A stretch of 8,048 nt of DNA from Peptococcaceae bacterium UBA4997. Its GTDB lineage: Bacteria > Bacillota > Dehalobacteriia > UBA4068 > UBA4997. The first letter of the stretch is position 1. Every line of letters starts with the position of its first letter. A program made the translations under genes and the position numbers. The notes below the pieces were generated by a model that saw only the letters and a program-made list of their open reading frames with translations, did not search any database and had not been told where the DNA came from. The stretch lies in the NCBI GenBank assembly GCA_002398485.1, contig DGYV01000001.1, forward strand, positions 5,778 through 13,825, given 5' to 3'. Below, piece after piece: positions 1-6,489 of the stretch.

Positions 1-1
1 T

Positions 2-1540
<1,539 letters not shown>

Positions 1541-1595
1541 TTGGCGAAGCAATGCTTAATACTTTACCGATATGTAAGGCATAAAAAATTGTTTA

Positions 1596-1622
1596 GGGAG
1601 CAAGGCTTTACGCCTTGCTCCC
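1596..1622 (+). promoter_or_regulatory. Intercistronic hairpin between dnaK and dnaJ
   Basis: A perfect 11-bp inverted repeat, GGGAGCAAGGC (1596-1606) and GCCTTGCTCCC (1612-1622), encloses the loop TTTAC. It lies between the dnaK stop (1540) and the dnaJ ribosome binding site (AGGTG, 1629-1633). No T-run follows, so it is a poor intrinsic terminator. A role in partial attenuation, RNA processing or protection of the dnaK message is inferred; such an element would set a higher DnaK than DnaJ yield. Confidence 0.7.
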
Positions 1623-1638
1623 TTGGATAGGTGAAAAA

Positions 1639-2799
1639 ATGGCTCAACAACGTGATTATTATGAGGTACTGGGTGTACCTCGCACAGCCTCGCAGGAGGA
1701 CATAAAAAAAGCATATAAAAAGCTGGTCAAACAATACCACCCTGACCTTAACCCTGACAGTAAAACCGCAGAGGATAAAATGAAAGAGGTCAACCAGGCC
1801 TATGATGTGCTTTCCGATGCCGATAAAAAAGCCCGCTATGACCAATTTGGCAGTGAAGACGGCATGGGTGGTTTTGGTGGTTTCGGTGGCAATGGCGCAG
1901 GTGGTTTTGGCGGTGCCGGTGATTTTGGTGATATTTTTGATATGTTCTTTGGCGGTGGATTTGGCGGTGGTTCCAGAAGGCAGAGCGGCCCACGTCAGGG
2001 TTCCGATTTGCGGGTGGATTTGACTGTTTCATTTGAAGAGGCCGCTAAAGGTACAGAAAAGGAAATAGAATTGACCCGTACGGAAAACTGTACGGTTTGC
2101 GGTGGCAGCGGTGCAAAACCTGGAACCAGCAGGAATAACTGTCCCCAATGCGGCGGCAGCGGTAAAGTTAGGATAAATCAATCCACGCCGCTTGGTAAAT
2201 TCCAAACCATCAAAACCTGTCCCCGTTGTAATGGTGAGGGTACGGTGGTGGATAAGCCTTGTGGAACTTGTAACGGAAGCGGTAAAGTAAGGCGTACCAA
2301 AAAAATCAAAATCACTGTTCCTGCGGGTGTGGATACAGGTTCTCGTTTGCGTATGCAAAATGAAGGTGAAGGTGGTTATTTAGGTGGGCCTCCCGGTGAT
2401 TTATATATTTATATCACTGTAAAACCGCATAAGTTTTTCCGCAGGAGTGGGGATGACATATATTGTGATTTACCTATAAGTATGGTTCAGGCTACTTTGG
2501 GTGCGGAAATAGAGGTTGAAACCTTGGATGGCAAGGTAAAGCTTTCTATTCCCGAAGGTACTCAAAGCGGTACTTCCTTCCGCTTGCGCAGCAGGGGTTT
2601 TCCTAAACTACGCGGTTATGGCAAAGGAGATCAACATGTTAAGGTGCAGGTTCAAACACCTACACGTTTAAGTGCTGAACAAAGAGAGCTAATGAGACAA
2701 TTTGCTGAAATGTCAGGTGAAAAGAATGCTGCCTTAAATACCAAAGATCAGGATAATAAAAAAAGATTTTTTGGTAAAATCTTTAATAGCGATGATTAG
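1639..2799 (+). CDS. dnaJ: Co-chaperone DnaJ (Hsp40)
   Basis: Type I Hsp40 that delivers clients to DnaK and stimulates its ATPase; 386 residues, normal for the family. The J domain (about residues 5-70) contains the essential HPD at 34-36 and ends in [10 protein letters not shown] Gly/Phe-rich region (about 75-111) includes a DIF motif at 98-100. The zinc-binding domain has four CxxCxGxG repeats starting at C151, C168, C194 and C208, all cysteines intact. The C-terminal beta domains ([21 protein letters not shown]) follow. The ATG at 1639 is chosen because AGGTG lies five bases upstream and DnaJ proteins begin close to the DYYEVLG motif. An in-frame TTG at 1615 would start inside the upstream hairpin and add eight residues unlike the family. 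It is probably cotranscribed with dnaK. The prmA gene that often follows dnaJ in Firmicutes is absent; a gene-free stretch follows instead. Confidence 0.98.
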   Translation: MAQQRDYYEVLGVPRTASQEDIKKAYKKLVKQYHPDLNPDSKTAEDKMKEVNQAYDVLSDADKKARYDQFGSEDGMGGFGGFGGNGAGGFGGAGDFGDIFDMFFGGGFGGGSRRQSGPRQGSDLRVDLTVSFEEAAKGTEKEIELTRTENCTVCGGSGAKPGTSRNNCPQCGGSGKVRINQSTPLGKFQTIKTCPRCNGEGTVVDKPCGTCNGSGKVRRTKKIKITVPAGVDTGSRLRMQNEGEGGYLGGPPGDLYIYITVKPHKFFRRSGDDIYCDLPISMVQATLGAEIEVETLDGKVKLSIPEGTQSGTSFRLRSRGFPKLRGYGKGDQHVKVQVQTPTRLSAEQRELMRQFAEMSGEKNAALNTKDQDNKKRFFGKIFNSDD

Positions 2800-2928
2800 A
2801 AAATAGAACTAATGTTAACACAAGATAAAAAAGAATATATTTGACAAATAATTAAAAAATATAAAGTAAATAATTAATAATTAAAACCGAATTATTCTCC
2901 AAAGTGCTAATTTTAATATATTGTTCTT

Positions 2929-2970
2929 ATAGTTATTATGATTAGGGCAGAGCCCAATCATAATAACTAT
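2929..2970 (+). terminator. Long hairpin downstream of dnaJ, possible operon terminator
   Basis: The arms ATAGTTATTATGATTAGGGC (2929-2948) and the complementary 2952-2970 pair over 19 bp with a single bulged A and the loop AGA. The downstream sequence is GGTTTAATATTTATAT, which is only weakly T-rich. The arm is longer than typical for an intrinsic terminator and 129 bases past the dnaJ stop. It may stop or protect the dnaKJ message, or it may be a palindromic repeat unit. Confidence 0.55.
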
Positions 2971-3025
2971 GGTTTAATATTTATATATTAGCAGGTATTA
3001 GTGTTTTACCATAGCTTTAAGGTAT

Positions 3026-3060
3026 AGATTGTTTCCCAGCTTACGCTCCTTGCAATGACA
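3026..3060. repeat. Degraded palindromic interspersed repeat (GTCATTGCGAGGAGCG-type)
   Basis: Read on the minus strand this is TGTCATTGCAAGGAGCG followed by TAAGCTGGGAAACAATCT. It closely matches the short intergenic repeat I recall from many bacterial genomes, roughly GTCATTGCGAGGAGCG, AAGCGACGAAGCAATCT. The ends keep ATTG/CAAT complementarity (3028-3031 with 3053-3056) and a small central AGC/GCT pair. Several changed positions suggest an old copy. It encodes nothing. Confidence 0.5.
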
Positions 3061-3133
3061 GGTTGTAAATCATCTTATTTTATAAGAGGATTTATCAAGT
3101 CTTTAGCTATGTTAAGGTATAATGCTAAATAAA

Positions 3134-3158
3134 AAAAGAGCGGTTTAAAGGCTCTTTT
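3134..3158 (-). terminator. Terminator-like hairpin, best read on the minus strand
   Basis: AAAAGAGC (3134-3141) pairs with GCTCTTTT (3151-3158) around a nine-base loop. On the minus strand the stem runs into a continuous T-run (complement of 3131-3137), giving a good intrinsic terminator shape that could back up transcription end for the ybaK-like gene. On the plus strand the tail TTTTATAAAA is weaker, so it may act in both directions. Confidence 0.5.
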
Positions 3159-3172
3159 ATAAAAAATATTTT

Positions 3173-3239
3173 AGTCATTCTAAATGCAGTGAAAAATCTT
3201 TGATAAGATTATTTGCCGCGCTCAGAATGACTTTTTTTG
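3173..3239. repeat. Paired palindromic repeat (GTCATTCTGAGCG-type) ending in a T-run
   Basis: The arms AGTCATTCT (3173-3181) and AGAATGACT (3224-3232) pair perfectly. The inner 19 positions of each arm stay in register down to AATCTT/AAGATT around the loop TGAT (3201-3204). I count four mismatches and three G-T pairs over 28 positions. The right arm, GCGCTCAGAATGAC, matches a widespread bacterial intergenic repeat (GTCATTCTGAGCG and its complement) from memory. Seven T follow the right arm from 3232 to 3238, so on the plus strand the element could also terminate transcription. Confidence 0.6.
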
Positions 3240-3327
3240 TATAAAAGTTAAAAAGTAAATTTTTTATTTTTAAATAGGCTATAGTATTTAGAGCAAAAAC
3301 TGAGACTATTTATGGTTTGATAAAAAT

Positions 3328-3813
3328 TTATTTGCATAGATCAGCATATTGGGCTGAAGCGGCTTTTAATAAATCATCTGGAGCGAGTTCCATTTGCATG
3401 CCTATTTTACCTGCACTGCATAAAACAGTATCATAAAGCATGGCGCTTTCTTCCAAAAAAGTGGTAAAAGGTTTTTTCATGCCTAAAGGGGAACAACCTC
3501 CCCTTATATAGCCTGTGATTTTATTTATATCCTTCGCAGGGATCATTTCTATATTTTTTTCATTGGCAGCTTTAGCGGCCTTTTTAAGATTCAGCTCTTC
3601 TGCTACAGGTATTACAAATACATAATATTCCTTGCTATGTCCTTGTGTTACCAAAGTTTTGAATACTTGGGTAGGGTCTTTTTGTAGTTTTAGGGCAACG
3701 GAAACGCCGTCTATTTTGCCATCTTCATTTTCATAGTTATAGTAAGTGTAGTTAATATTTGTGTTATCCAAAAGCCTTAAGGCATTAGTTTTAGCTATTT
3801 TTTCTTTACTCAT
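3328..3813 (-). CDS. ybaK: YbaK/EbsC-type Cys-tRNA(Pro) deacylase
   Basis: Trans-acting editing enzyme that hydrolyses Cys wrongly attached to tRNA(Pro) by prolyl-tRNA synthetase; cytosolic. The 161-residue length is normal for stand-alone YbaK proteins. Family marks are the conserved lysine in FKTLV (K52), the AEELNLKKAAKA segment (71-82), the GYIRGGCSPLGMKK block (101-114) and SAGKIGMQMEL (133-143). The Lys and the GGCSPxG loop form the substrate pocket in known YbaK structures. The ATG at 3813 is preceded by AAGGAG (3825-3820) with six bases of spacing. It is transcribed divergently from the rRNA methyltransferase gene from its own promoter. Related INS-domain editors (ProX, YeaK) are less likely because the GGCSP block is the YbaK signature. 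The function call is by family. Confidence 0.93.
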   Translation of the reverse strand: MSKEKIAKTNALRLLDNTNINYTYYNYENEDGKIDGVSVALKLQKDPTQVFKTLVTQGHSKEYYVFVIPVAEELNLKKAAKAANEKNIEMIPAKDINKITGYIRGGCSPLGMKKPFTTFLEESAMLYDTVLCSAGKIGMQMELAPDDLLKAASAQYADLCK

Positions 3814-3841
3814 TGCCTACTCCTTAATATTTATATATTTA

Positions 3842-3871
3842 ATTATATAGCCAAATGCTATAGTTTGGCAA
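3842..3871 (-). promoter_or_regulatory. Promoter of the ybaK-like gene
   Basis: On the minus strand TTGCCA (3871-3866) and TATAAT (3847-3842) are separated by 18 bases, upstream of the AAGGAG-ATG start. A dyad, GCCAAA (3850-3855) and TTTGGC (3864-3869), fills the spacer and overlaps the -35 box. Confidence 0.6.
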
Positions 3872-3889
3872 GATTGATTGCTCGTTTCA

Positions 3890-3919
3890 TTGCGGTATTA
3901 GGCTGTTTGGTAGTATAAT
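3890..3919 (+). promoter_or_regulatory. Promoter of the rRNA methyltransferase gene
   Basis: TTGCGG (3890-3895) and a perfect TATAAT (3914-3919) are separated by 18 bases, 30 bases before the start codon, with AAGGAG at 3938-3943 as ribosome binding site. The predicted leader is only about 20-25 bases, leaving no room for a riboswitch. Confidence 0.65.
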
Positions 3920-3949
3920 AAATTTAAAATAGCTTTTAAGGAGCAAATT

Positions 3950-5317
3950 ATGGCAATTGTGCTTAATGAAATTTATGAAGTCGAAATAACGGGTATGAAC
4001 CATGATGGGAATGGTGTTACCCGTATTGAAGGTGAAGTGGTTTTTGTAAAAGGTGCCTTGACTGGTGAGGTTTTGAAAATAAGGATAAACAAAAAGTATA
4101 AATCTGTTTATTGGGCAGAAATTTTACAAATATTAAAAACATGCAAAGAAAGGGTAAACGCGGTATGTGATGTTTATAACAGCTGTGGTGGCTGTAAACT
4201 CCAGCATTTAAGCTATGAAGGACAACTGAAATTTAAAAGAGAACTTGTGTTTAATGCTCTTAACAGAATAGCTAAAGCTAATATAGATTCTGAAATGGTA
4301 AGGCCTGTTAAAGGTATGAGAAAACCTTATAATTACCGTAATAAAGCCATATTGTTTGCGGGGGAAGAAGCAGGTAAAGTAGTTTTGCGTTTCAAGGAAG
4401 AAGCAAGCAACAAGCTTGCTCCCGAGTCTTGTAGTTTTTTGTTCCCTGAGAAAGTTAATTTGTTTTTAAAAAAGCTTGAGCAATTATTTAGCAAACATGA
4501 GGTTGCAGTTGAAGATGCTCTTTTAGGTGTTATGGTACGTTACAGTAGCTATATGGATAAAATTCAGCTGGTTATTATAGCTAAAAACCAATTTGTTAGA
4601 GATACGGATTTGTTGATAAGTGATCTAAAAAATACCTGTTCTAATATTGCAGGTATTGGTTTAGCTATGCATAAGGACAATAAAGCCGCTGATATGTTTA
4701 GTATTTACCGTGGTGTTGAAATAGTTTTTGGCAGTAAATATCTTGAGGAAAAAATAGGTGAAAAAGTTTACCGCCTGAGCCCTGCTTCATTTTTCCAAGT
4801 AAATACTGAGCAAACCAAAATCCTTTATGATTGTGTAAAAGAGTTTGCTGCCTTAAATAGTGAGGATATTGTTTTAGATGCTTATTGCGGTACGGGTACG
4901 ATTGGTATTTATGCAGCGGATAAAGCGGCCAAGCTTATTGGTATAGATGTAGTGGAAGAAGCAATAAAAGATGCCAAATACAATGCAGTGGCAAATGAAC
5001 TTGTTGCTGATTATTATAAGGGTAAGGTTGAAGACATTTTGCCTAAATTGTTAAAAGAGGGTTTAATGCCAACAGTAGTTATTCTAGACCCGCCTCGCAA
5101 AGGCTGTGATAAAAAAATGCTAAAAGCCTTAAAGCAGCTAGCGCCTAATAATATATTATATGTATCGTGCGACCCTAGCACACTGGCAAGGGATATTAAA
5201 ATACTTTTTGAATACGGTTATAAATTAATTAAGATACAGCCTGTGGATATGTTTCCGCAGACTACGCATGTTGAGTGTATAATAATGATGACGAATAGTG
5301 GTTCTAAGGGCAAATGA
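3950..5317 (+). CDS. rlmD: 23S rRNA (uracil-5-)-methyltransferase, RlmD/RlmCD type
   Basis: SAM-dependent enzyme that methylates C5 of a uracil in 23S rRNA (U1939 in E. coli RlmD; Firmicutes RlmCD also modifies U747). 455 residues. An N-terminal TRAM RNA-binding domain (about 1-62) precedes four iron-sulfur cysteines, C73, C79, C82 and C161, with the same spacing as E. coli RumA. The methyltransferase domain has FFQVN (281-285), SAM motif LDAYCGTGTIG (309-319), DPPRKG (380-385), the catalytic nucleophile C407 in SCDPSTLARD and the probable general base E442 in THVE. The ATG at 3950 follows AAGGAG by six bases. It has its own promoter and terminators, so it is monocistronic. E. coli TrmA, which acts on tRNA, lacks the Fe-S cluster and TRAM domain, which argues for an rRNA target. 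Whether one or two uracils are modified cannot be read here. Confidence 0.95.
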   Translation: MAIVLNEIYEVEITGMNHDGNGVTRIEGEVVFVKGALTGEVLKIRINKKYKSVYWAEILQILKTCKERVNAVCDVYNSCGGCKLQHLSYEGQLKFKRELVFNALNRIAKANIDSEMVRPVKGMRKPYNYRNKAILFAGEEAGKVVLRFKEEASNKLAPESCSFLFPEKVNLFLKKLEQLFSKHEVAVEDALLGVMVRYSSYMDKIQLVIIAKNQFVRDTDLLISDLKNTCSNIAGIGLAMHKDNKAADMFSIYRGVEIVFGSKYLEEKIGEKVYRLSPASFFQVNTEQTKILYDCVKEFAALNSEDIVLDAYCGTGTIGIYAADKAAKLIGIDVVEEAIKDAKYNAVANELVADYYKGKVEDILPKLLKEGLMPTVVILDPPRKGCDKKMLKALKQLAPNNILYVSCDPSTLARDIKILFEYGYKLIKIQPVDMFPQTTHVECIIMMTNSGSKGK

Positions 5318-5325
5318 GGCAGGGC

Positions 5326-5347
5326 AACCACTATATGTAGTGGTTTT
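5326..5347 (+). terminator. First hairpin after the rRNA methyltransferase gene
   Basis: AACCACTA (5326-5333) pairs perfectly with TAGTGGTT (5338-5345) around TATG, nine bases after the stop codon, followed only by TTGG. It is a modest terminator; the stronger one is just downstream. Confidence 0.5.
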
Positions 5348-5370
5348 GGAGCAAAAAATAGGCTAAAAAT

Positions 5371-5405
5371 GGGGCGAAAAAGTGCATTTTTCGGCCCGTT
5401 TTTTT
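5371..5405 (+). terminator. Rho-independent terminator of the rRNA methyltransferase gene
   Basis: GGGGCGAAAAA (5371-5381) pairs with TTTTTCGGCCC (5387-5397) around GTGCA with one G-G mismatch. After one G, seven T follow (5399-5405). The GC-rich base and T-run make this a good intrinsic terminator. Confidence 0.75.
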
Positions 5406-5443
5406 AGGGGTTTTTATAGATGACATAGGGGATTTTTGATGGT

Positions 5444-5490
5444 GGCTCTTTGATAATAGAAGATTGTTTATCTTAAAAATGGTAGGTACT
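5444..5490. other. Possible insertion-sequence end (ISL3-like), low confidence
   Basis: GGCTCTTTG (5444-5452), followed by ATAATAGAAG, resembles the terminal repeat I recall for ISL3-family insertion sequences, which often begin GGCTCTTTG. Neither a matching opposite end nor a transposase is in the window. If real, it is a solo end or a deletion scar. Nine bases can match by chance. Confidence 0.25.
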
Positions 5491-5492
5491 AA

Positions 5493-5660
5493 AAATATGG
5501 AGCGCCAAGGCAAAAGGCTGGTATTGAAGAAATGACTGATTTCCTTAACAAGCAGACGAATGAATTGCAGGAATCTGATGATCAATTAGTAAGGCTTATT
5601 GAAAAAGTAAAAGTTTTTGATGATAAGCTGATCAAATCTGATGTTGAAATAGATTTATGA
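5493..5660 (+). pseudogene. 3' remnant of a large serine recombinase
   Basis: The frame is open only from the stop at 5490-5492 to TGA at 5658. It encodes about 55 residues, including EEMTDFLNKQ (about 5529-5555) and DQLVRLIEKVKVFDDKL (5580-5630), and ends in VEIDL. This matches the C-terminal tail of TnpX/Tn4451-type large serine recombinases (DUF4368-type end; usual pattern EYDEQLVRRLIEKVTVY, then a basic strand and VEID). The usual double Arg is single here, and two or three residues before VEID appear lost. No start codon, catalytic domain or zinc-ribbon region is present. The upstream sequence is the rRNA methyltransferase terminator region, so the rest was deleted. It lies directly beside the regulator and metal pump, suggesting they arrived with a mobile element. 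Family recognition is from memory. Confidence 0.55.
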
Positions 5661-5702
5661 ATATAAGGTAAATATGAGTGCCGAATAGTTATTAAACATA
5701 AA

Positions 5703-5744
5703 AAACCGTATCTAAAAAAATCTATAGATTAATGGATGCGGTTT
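5703..5744 (-). terminator. Terminator of the TetR-family gene
   Basis: AAACCGTATC (5703-5712) pairs with GATGCGGTTT (5735-5744) with one G-T pair. The loop holds a second palindrome, AATCTATAGATT (5719-5730). Read on the minus strand the stem starts 11 bases after the TetR stop codon and ends in a run of T before ATG. It could also stop plus-strand transcription coming from the remnant. Confidence 0.65.
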
Positions 5745-5754
5745 ATTTTCGAGC

Positions 5755-6318
5755 CTATTTATCTGTAATTCTATTGGCACAGCTAACCTCTATATAATAC
5801 TTGGCTGTATCTTCCGGTGTATATATCATTTTATTATCAATCCACCATTTTACTGTTTCTGCAAAGCTGCCTACGAGATGATTTAAAACGAAATCAGCAG
5901 GGGCGTTCATTTTTATTTCATTAAGATATTTTGAGAATATCACTATAAGGTAATCTTTAAAATATCTCATAAATAGTTCGCCGCTTTCGGATGATAAAAT
6001 ACCCACGATATTCGTTTCACTGTCCTTCAAATGATGGAGGATATGTGTGAGCTTCGCCTCGAGACCGTTGTTTCCGCCCGAAAAGTCATGCGTCTTTTCC
6101 GACATAAGTTCATCCGCAAATACATGGTTGAAGATATCAGTGCACAGGGCTTTCAGCAGGTCGTCTTTTGTTTCAAAATGAGCATAAAAAGTGCTCCGCC
6201 CAATATTTGCTTCATCGATGATCTCCTGTACGGTTATATTTCCATACCTCTTTTGTTCAATCAGATTGCTGAATGCCTTGAAGATAGCATCTCTTGTTTT
6301 CTGTTGCCTTCTATCCAT
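5755..6318 (-). CDS. TetR/AcrR-family transcriptional regulator
   Basis: Predicted dimeric DNA-binding repressor of 187 residues. The N-terminal helix-turn-helix domain is typical: RDAIFKAFSNLIEQKRYGNI (9-28), then recognition region EIIDEANIGRSTFYAHFETKDDLL (32-55). The ligand-binding part ends in a GSFAETVKWWIDNKM segment like the C-terminal domain of DhaS/YxaF-type TetR regulators. On the minus strand, GGGAGG (6331-6326) precedes two adjacent ATGs at 6321 and 6318. The second is chosen because its seven-base spacing is better and MDRRQQKTR is a usual N-terminus. A more distal in-frame ATG at 6366 has no such site and would add 16 residues. It is divergent from the metal ATPase, and the repeated half-sites between them suggest it represses both. 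The ligand is unknown; the LTHILHH cluster (90-96) may be chance. Confidence 0.93.
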   Translation of the reverse strand: MDRRQQKTRDAIFKAFSNLIEQKRYGNITVQEIIDEANIGRSTFYAHFETKDDLLKALCTDIFNHVFADELMSEKTHDFSGGNNGLEAKLTHILHHLKDSETNIVGILSSESGELFMRYFKDYLIVIFSKYLNEIKMNAPADFVLNHLVGSFAETVKWWIDNKMIYTPEDTAKYYIEVSCANRITDK

Positions 6319-6348
6319 CATAATTCCTCCCGTACAAATTAACTCAAA

Positions 6349-6437
6349 ATGTTCAGTAACTGACATACTGACTGTTTTGATTATTGAATATCACATTAAA
6401 GAATCATATAATTATAACGAACACAATGTTCAATAAC
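6349..6437. promoter_or_regulatory. Repeated half-sites, probable TetR-regulator operators
   Basis: ATGTTCAGTAAC (6349-6360) and ATGTTCAATAAC (6426-6437) differ at one of 12 positions. A third copy, ATTATTGAATAT (6380-6391), is inverted and matches the second at nine or ten positions when reverse complemented. The inverted copy covers the -35 region of the ATPase promoter, and the last lies just after its expected transcription start. A tandem ACTGACAT, ACTGACTG sits next to the first copy. Repression of both divergent genes from these sites is inferred. Confidence 0.5.
6384..6412 (+). promoter_or_regulatory. Promoter of the metal ATPase gene
   Basis: TTGAAT (6384-6389) and a perfect TATAAT (6407-6412) are separated by 17 bases. 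The expected start near 6419 gives a leader of about 70 bases. That leader contains a hairpin, CATTGT (6451-6456) with ACAATG (6464-6469), and a GAGGGGG ribosome binding site (6474-6480). The -35 box lies inside an operator-like half-site. Confidence 0.6.
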
Positions 6438-6489
6438 ATATAAATTGTACCATTGTTTAAAAGACAATGCAACGAGGGGGTTTTATATA

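Larger units (their letters stand above)
2800..3327. other. Gene-free AT-rich intergenic stretch with hairpins and repeats
   Basis: These 528 bases between dnaJ and the convergent ybaK-like gene contain no credible reading frame. The contents are a long hairpin (2929-2970), a degraded palindromic repeat (3026-3060), a terminator-like hairpin (3134-3158) and a second palindromic repeat with a T-run (3173-3239). A consensus-like TTGACA at 2841-2846 has no well-spaced -10 box. The remainder is AT-rich with nothing recognisable. Confidence 0.7.

Noticed and set aside
1615..1638. Upstream TTG start for dnaJ
   Set aside because: It lies in the loop-proximal right arm of the hairpin with no usable ribosome binding site. 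The ATG at 1639 has AGGTG at correct spacing and gives the usual DnaJ N-terminus.
2841..2846. TTGACA as the -35 box of an unannotated small RNA gene
   Set aside because: No -10 box lies 16-18 bases downstream; the nearest TATAAA is only 13 bases away and the surrounding sequence is low-complexity AT.
3001..3240. CRISPR array or tandem repeat in the intergenic gap
   Set aside because: The repeats here are two different dispersed palindromes, not regularly spaced identical units, and no cas gene is nearby.
5331..5585. Reverse-strand open frame of 84 codons starting with MIIRFLQF
   Set aside because: It runs antisense through the recombinase remnant and the two rlmD terminators, has no convincing ribosome binding site, and its composition is that of chance AT-rich sequence.
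6031..6342. Forward open frame of 103 codons opposite the TetR gene
   Set aside because: It overlaps the conserved helix-turn-helix coding region on the other strand and has no recognisable protein features.
6413..6489. Riboswitch in the ATPase leader
   Set aside because: The leader is only about 70 bases and holds a single 6-bp hairpin; it matches no metal riboswitch pattern that I can recognise.
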